Shown: piece after piece, positions 5,976-9,580 of the stretch
How the letters are laid out: each line of letters opens with the position of its first letter
How positions within the stretch are numbered: position 1 is the stretch's first letter
DNA from: Candidatus Nanopelagicales bacterium
Lineage (GTDB): Bacteria; Actinomycetota; Actinomycetes; S36-B12; GCA-2699445
Assembly: GCA_029939085.1 (NCBI GenBank)
Contig: JAOZTQ010000040.1
Location: 1 to 9,580, forward strand
DNA length: 9,580 nucleotides
Direction: 5' to 3'
Translations under genes and position numbers: made by a program
Notes under the pieces: model-generated
The model's input: the letters and a program-made list of their open reading frames with translations, nothing else
Told to the model about the DNA's origin: nothing
Database searches by the model: none

Positions 5976-7049
5976 TTAGACAAAAACGGAACGCCGCTGG
6001 ACCAGAAGTCGATATAGCTGCTGCTGAATATTCTCTCTCACCTGGTCGGTCAGGTTGAAGACCAGCATTGGATCGTCAGCCGATCCTTCCGGGAACTCTT
6101 CGGTGTGAATCGGTTCGCCGAACATAATGATCCACTTACTTGGCATCGGAACCATACCCAGTGGACCCAACCAGGGGAAAGTCGGTGTGATCGGGATGTA
6201 CGGCAATCCCAAAAGCCGAGCCAGGGTCTTGGCATCGCCGATGAGTGGATAGATTTCTTCGGCACCAACGATTGCGGTCGGAATAATAGGTACCCGAGCC
6301 TCTAATGCGGCGGCTACGAATCCCCCTCTGCCGAATCGCTGCAGTTTGTAGCGTTCGCTGTAAGGCTTCCCAATACCCTTGAATCCTTCTGGCCAGACAC
6401 CGACAAGTTCGCCGCGAGTGAGTAGCCGCTTAGCGTCCGGCGCACACGCCAGAGTGGATCCGCTCTTTCGAGCTAACTCACCAATAAAGGGGCTCTGGAA
6501 CACCAAGTCAGCTCCAAGCATTCGGAGATGCCGATGAGCGGGATGATGATCCAGCAGCGCCAACTGGGTCATAACTGAATCCAGCGGGATGGTCCCGGAG
6601 TGGTTTGCGACTACGAGTGCGCCCCCCTCATCGGGAACATTTTCAAGGCCACGGGTCTCCACGCGGAACCACTTCTCGTAAAGCGGTCGGAACGGAGCCA
6701 TGAGAAGCTGCTCCAATAGTTCCGGATCGAAACCAAACTCATCTACGGAGTACTCACCAGTTACGCGGCGACGCAGAAAAGCTAGCGCTCCAGCAACTCG
6801 CTCATCCCAGGTCGGGCGCTCGTAATCTGATCCCGGCAGCTGTTCACCATCACTCTTGTCACGTGATTCATCGTCACTAGGCAACGGACCCGTTGCCGCG
6901 TCCGCAGTTTCACTGCTTTCACGTTTACTCTTGCTCTTGCGCTGCGGATTAGATTTCGCTGGCTGAGCTGTGCTTGCTGCTGTCTCTTCCGCCGCAGCTT
7001 CGGGTTCGTCCGATTCCGCAACGATAGGAATAACTCGCGCATCAGACAT
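5976..7049 (-). CDS. PlsC-type (lysophospholipid) acyltransferase, Rv0502-like
   Basis: The 357-residue protein is predicted to transfer an acyl chain from acyl-CoA or acyl-ACP to a glycerolipid or related acceptor at the membrane. Residues 1-78 are charged, rich in Glu, Ser, Ala and Lys, and probably disordered. The catalytic domain begins near residue 100. Motif I is VANHSGTIPLDS, with His150 and Asp157; the spacing is HX6D rather than the textbook HX4D, and from memory this is shared by relatives such as Rv0502. Motif III is VWPEGFKGIGKPYSERYKL, with Glu221 and Gly222. The later VPIIPTAIVGAEE and MFGEPI are typical PlsC motifs. GGGAGGT lies just upstream of the ATG, which overlaps the end of the epimerase gene by 8 bases, so the two are co-translated. 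The acceptor is unknown. Confidence 0.9.
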   Translation of the reverse strand: MSDARVIPIVAESDEPEAAAEETAASTAQPAKSNPQRKSKSKRESSETADAATGPLPSDDESRDKSDGEQLPGSDYERPTWDERVAGALAFLRRRVTGEYSVDEFGFDPELLEQLLMAPFRPLYEKWFRVETRGLENVPDEGGALVVANHSGTIPLDSVMTQLALLDHHPAHRHLRMLGADLVFQSPFIGELARKSGSTLACAPDAKRLLTRGELVGVWPEGFKGIGKPYSERYKLQRFGRGGFVAAALEARVPIIPTAIVGAEEIYPLIGDAKTLARLLGLPYIPITPTFPWLGPLGMVPMPSKWIIMFGEPIHTEEFPEGSADDPMLVFNLTDQVRENIQQQLYRLLVQRRSVFV

Positions 7050-8073
7050 GACTACCTCCCGTGGTCAATACCGAGGCCAGCGCCTGTTCGGCCGCACCGA
7101 CCCGCTTTGGTGAAACTATGCGGTTGAGGCCACGACCCTCGACAAAGGACATGAACGCCTCTTGCGTTGTGTATTTGGGTTCAAATCCGAGTTCTTCGCG
7201 CATACGGGAAGTGTCGATGCCGCGACCGTAGGTGAGGAATCGGACCTGTTCCGGACTGAAATCGGCAAGACCAGTTTTGATCATTCCCCGCCCAGTAAGT
7301 GGCACAAGAGGTGGCGGTAACGGCAATGGCGGCCGACCAGCCATCCGAATCGCTTGAGATAGTAGGAGGATTCCGTCACCCGCGATGTTGTAGAGACCGG
7401 GCTTGTCCGCCACGGTTGCCTCGTGGATGGCACGCAGTCCGTCATCTTCGTGTACGAACTGCAAACGCGCGTCGTAGCCCATCACCACAGGAACCATAGG
7501 CAAACTGAAGTATCCCGTCATCGCGGTCTCGACTGTCGGACCGATGAAGTTTGCGAATCGCAAAGTAGTTACTGCTACGTCGGGACGCCGCCGTGCAAAA
7601 CCTCTCACGTAACCCTCGACTTCAACAGAGTCCTTTGCCCAACCCGACGAAGGCGCGTGCCGTGGTTCCACAGCTTCGGAGAACATGGCCGGGTCTTGGG
7701 ATCCGGCACCATAAACAGAAGAGGTTGACTTAACAATCAATCGCTGGAGGCTAGGCGCCTTTTGGCATGCTGCCAGTAACTGCATAGTGCCAATGACGTT
7801 AATCTCTTTCATTGACATACGACCACCCGCTTGAAGCGGAGTCGCAATGACGCCCATATGAACCACGGTGTCGACCTTGGCCGCGTCAATAACTTTCGCG
7901 ATTATTGGATTCCGGATGTCGGCCCGCACAAACTCCGCGCGACCGATGTCTTCCGGTGGGGGCACTACGTCGACTCCGACAACACGATCCACTCGAGGAT
8001 CCCTGGTCAGCATCTGCGCCATCCGACCACCCAGATATCGCGATACACCGGTAACCAGAACTACTTGGCCCAT
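7042..8073 (-). CDS. NAD-dependent epimerase/dehydratase-family SDR protein, Rv0501 (GalE2)-like, atypical active site
   Basis: The 343-residue extended short-chain dehydrogenase-like protein has an N-terminal Rossmann fold: VVLVTGVSRYLGG (4-16), acidic VVGVDVV at the end of strand 2 (31-37), and VRADIRNP (49-56). STSSVYG (116-122) carries the conserved Ser. The YxxxK site reads SGWAK (143-147): Lys147 is kept but the catalytic Tyr is Ser143. The middle glycine of the nucleotide-binding loop is Arg12. From memory, mycobacterial Rv0501 shares both departures, so this is a subfamily trait rather than decay. Sugar epimerisation should therefore not be assumed. The start has a strong AGGAGG 5 bases upstream. 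It lies between bS22 (36 bases upstream) and the overlapping acyltransferase, suggesting one operon, possibly for an envelope lipid or glycolipid. Confidence 0.9.
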   Translation of the reverse strand: MGQVVLVTGVSRYLGGRMAQMLTRDPRVDRVVGVDVVPPPEDIGRAEFVRADIRNPIIAKVIDAAKVDTVVHMGVIATPLQAGGRMSMKEINVIGTMQLLAACQKAPSLQRLIVKSTSSVYGAGSQDPAMFSEAVEPRHAPSSGWAKDSVEVEGYVRGFARRRPDVAVTTLRFANFIGPTVETAMTGYFSLPMVPVVMGYDARLQFVHEDDGLRAIHEATVADKPGLYNIAGDGILLLSQAIRMAGRPPLPLPPPLVPLTGRGMIKTGLADFSPEQVRFLTYGRGIDTSRMREELGFEPKYTTQEAFMSFVEGRGLNRIVSPKRVGAAEQALASVLTTGGSHV

Positions 8074-8078
8074 GGTTT

Positions 8079-8084
8079 CCTCCT
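8079..8084 (-). promoter_or_regulatory. Strong Shine-Dalgarno site of the epimerase gene
   Basis: On the minus strand this reads AGGAGG, 5 bases before the ATG at 8073, within the 36-base gap after the bS22 gene. Confidence 0.8.
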
Positions 8085-8109
8085 CCCTGGATGCGTTATG
8101 GAGCCTGCC

Positions 8110-8208
8110 CTACTTCTTGTTGCGGCGCTGCACTCTGGTGCGCTTGAGCAGCTTGCGGTGCTTCTTCTTCGCCATCCGCTTACGCCGCTTCTTGACCACA
8201 GACCCCAT
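8110..8208 (-). CDS. Small ribosomal protein bS22 (AURKAIP1/COX24 family), 32 residues
   Basis: The gene encodes a 32-residue, extremely basic protein that begins MGSVVKKRRKRMAKKKHRK and ends RVQRRNKK. This is nearly identical, from memory, to short actinobacterial proteins annotated as AURKAIP1/COX24-domain proteins. In mycobacterial ribosome structures the family member bS22 sits on the small subunit near helix 44 and the decoding region; the mitochondrial relative is mS38. The ATG at 8206-8208 has GAGG 6 bases upstream (complement of 8215-8218). A GTG at codon 4 is possible but would lose the conserved MGS start. It is first in the operon with the epimerase and acyltransferase. Very small genes like this are often missed by gene callers. 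Confidence 0.93.
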   Translation of the reverse strand: MGSVVKKRRKRMAKKKHRKLLKRTRVQRRNKK

Positions 8209-8230
8209 AGGAAACCTCACATCACGATGG

Positions 8231-8246
8231 ACCGTCCTTTGACGGC
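8231..8246 (-). promoter_or_regulatory. Small hairpin in the leader of the bS22 gene
   Basis: On the minus strand CCGTC-AAAG-GACGG forms a 5-base stem with a 4-base loop (stem arms 8241-8245 and 8232-8236), about 14 bases upstream of the GAGG site. It could influence translation of the ribosomal protein gene or be chance. No T-run follows, so it is not a terminator. Confidence 0.3.
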
Positions 8247-8353
8247 TCTCATATCAGGTTGTCATTAACTCCCCGACCCCTACAGCCTACTGCCCCGTGG
8301 TAGCTGACTCTGCCGGCATCACGGTTGCAGCACTTCTCACGAGTGTGACATTG

Positions 8354-8359
8354 GTTATA
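8354..8359 (-). promoter_or_regulatory. Possible -10 element for the bS22-epimerase-acyltransferase operon
   Basis: The minus strand reads TATAAC, one base from TATAAT, just after the acuC stop. No good -35 is visible, and it would give a leader of about 140 bases, so the call is tentative. Read-through from acuC is the alternative. Confidence 0.25.
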
Positions 8360-8381
8360 TCCAGGCCGGAAAGATCAGGAA

Positions 8382-9575
8382 TTAAAGATCATCATCCTCA
8401 TCGGAGACGCCCAAATAAGGGAAAACTGCCCGACGAGTGTCTATAACGGCCGCATCGACCGGATCCTGGCGATTTTGCCCCAAACTCCACAGTTTGGGCC
8501 ACGGGTCATAACCATCGGTCATAGTTTCCGGCGGCTCACGACCCATCTTGGCCTCTGCCATCTCTCGCCACTCAACCGGCAGCGGTGAATCCGGGGAGAT
8601 TGGTGAACCACAGGCTTCAGCAACTAAATGCGTCCAGGACCGGGGCACCACGTTGAGCCACTCATAACCACCGCCACCGGTAGCCACCCAGTTTCCGTCA
8701 GCGTAACTGTGCGCCCAACGATGTATTGCTTCCGCCGCCATGCGTTGACCATCAATGGAAACAGCCAAACTCGCCAGCGGATCCTCGAAGTGACTATCGC
8801 AACCGTGCTGCGAAACCACAAAATCAGGTTTGAACGCCGCGAGAACTTCCGGGGCAACCGCATGAAGGGCTCTAAGCCAGCCCTGATCCCCAGTGCCGGC
8901 TGGGAGCGCGATGTTTACCGAAGTGCCTAGGGCACGAGGGCCACCGATTTCAGTGGCCCACCCGGTCCCCGGGAACAACGTGCGGGGACTCTCGTGGATT
9001 GAGATTGTGAGCACCCGAGGATCATCCCAAAAAGCTGCCTGAACCCCGTCACCATGATGTACATCGATATCGATGTAGGCCACCCGTTCTACGCCTTCGT
9101 CTAGAAGCCATTGAATGGCCACCGCTATATCGTTGTAGACGCAGAATCCCGCCGAACAATCCGGCATGGAATGGTGCAGCCCACCTGCAAAGTTGACGCC
9201 ATGGTCACTACGACCGTGATAAACGGACTGAACTGTGGTGAGTGTCGCGCCACAAACTCGAGCGGCTGCCTGATGCATATTGGGAAACACCGGCGTATCC
9301 ATTGTCCCGATACCGTGCTTTAGGTCCATAAAGTTGGGGTCCTGGCCCCCCTGCTTGACTGCCGTCAGCAACTCGGGCGTATGGACTCGCAATAGAGTTT
9401 CGTCGTCAGCAATCGGCACATCTCCCACAACTTGAAGATTTTCGGTTTGCGGTAAACCGAATGACCAAACTAGATCATGAGTTAACTGAACCCTGATTGG
9501 ACTTAACGGATGCTGGGGGCCAAAGTCATACTCAGTGAGCTCTTCACTCCAGGGCAGGATTGTCGAGTGACTCAT
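8382..9575 (-). CDS. acuC: AcuC-type class I histone-deacetylase-fold protein (lysine deacetylase)
   Basis: The 397-residue zinc-dependent deacetylase has all active-site residues in place. The tandem histidines are His134-His135 in GGLHHSM. Metal ligands are Asp171 and His173 in YIDIDVHHGDG, and Asp260 in QHGCDS. The transition-state Tyr304 lies in GGGGYEW. Substrate-channel residues FPGTG follow normally. In Bacillus, AcuC deacetylates acetyl-CoA synthetase and reactivates it, so a similar role in acetate metabolism is likely but not shown here. About 75 residues follow the core, ending in an acidic tail (EDDDL). The ATG at 9573-9575 is immediately preceded by an in-frame TAA, so the protein cannot extend upstream. 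The ribosome-binding site lies beyond the window. It is on the same strand as, and 173 bases upstream of, the bS22 operon. Confidence 0.94.
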   Translation of the reverse strand: MSHSTILPWSEELTEYDFGPQHPLSPIRVQLTHDLVWSFGLPQTENLQVVGDVPIADDETLLRVHTPELLTAVKQGGQDPNFMDLKHGIGTMDTPVFPNMHQAAARVCGATLTTVQSVYHGRSDHGVNFAGGLHHSMPDCSAGFCVYNDIAVAIQWLLDEGVERVAYIDIDVHHGDGVQAAFWDDPRVLTISIHESPRTLFPGTGWATEIGGPRALGTSVNIALPAGTGDQGWLRALHAVAPEVLAAFKPDFVVSQHGCDSHFEDPLASLAVSIDGQRMAAEAIHRWAHSYADGNWVATGGGGYEWLNVVPRSWTHLVAEACGSPISPDSPLPVEWREMAEAKMGREPPETMTDGYDPWPKLWSLGQNRQDPVDAAVIDTRRAVFPYLGVSDEDDDL

Positions 9576-9580
9576 TTACT

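Noticed and set aside
7831..8268. Plus-strand frame of 145 codons across the SDR start and the bS22 gene
   Set aside because: It is antisense to two well-supported genes with strong Shine-Dalgarno sites and has no recognisable motifs.
1..9580. Insertion sequences, CRISPR arrays, tRNA genes or prophage remnants
   Set aside because: I saw no terminal inverted repeats, transposase motifs, regularly spaced repeats or cloverleaf-like sequences by eye; a tRNA scan and repeat search would be decisive.

Overview
The window looks like a chromosomal segment of a free-living actinobacterium with moderate G+C (mid-fifties percent by eye, not counted). The evidence for this is the DrrA/DrrB exporter, the 32-residue Arg/Lys-rich ribosomal protein bS22, the epimerase and acyltransferase pair that resembles mycobacterial Rv0501/Rv0502, frequent GTG starts, and short or leaderless 5' ends. 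I see no insertion sequence, tRNA, rRNA, CRISPR array or prophage gene, and no gene-free stretch longer than about 175 bases.

Layout from left to right. (1) Positions 1-814, minus strand: the N-terminal part of a secreted NlpC/P60 peptidoglycan peptidase that runs off the left edge. It is easy to miss because no stop codon lies in the window. (2) Divergent from it, plus strand: greA, then a two-gene ABC-2 exporter (drrA-like ATPase and drrB-like permease) coupled by an ATGA overlap. (3) Convergent to the exporter, with only one base between the stop codons: a two-gene minus-strand unit made of an acyl-CoA-synthetase-like protein with a damaged ATP-binding loop and no C-terminal catalytic lysine, followed by an 80-residue DUF836 glutaredoxin-like protein. 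(4) Divergent from that unit across 41 bases: a HAD-IB phosphatase with a C-terminal hydrophobic tail, apparently expressed from a leaderless promoter. (5) Convergent to it: a minus-strand operon of bS22, an atypical NAD-dependent epimerase-like SDR and a PlsC-type acyltransferase. (6) Upstream on the same strand: an AcuC-type deacetylase that fills the right edge.

Functional reading. Blocks 4 and 5 match a neighbourhood that recurs in actinobacteria (bS22, SDR, acyltransferase, SerB-like HAD phosphatase). An envelope-lipid role is plausible but is inference. The most unusual feature is that two predicted enzymes, the AMP-ligase and the SDR, keep their overall fold signatures but lack canonical catalytic residues. 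The ligase is translationally coupled to a CxxC redox protein. That pair is the best candidate in the window for an undescribed function. The remaining genes are familiar housekeeping or transport families.
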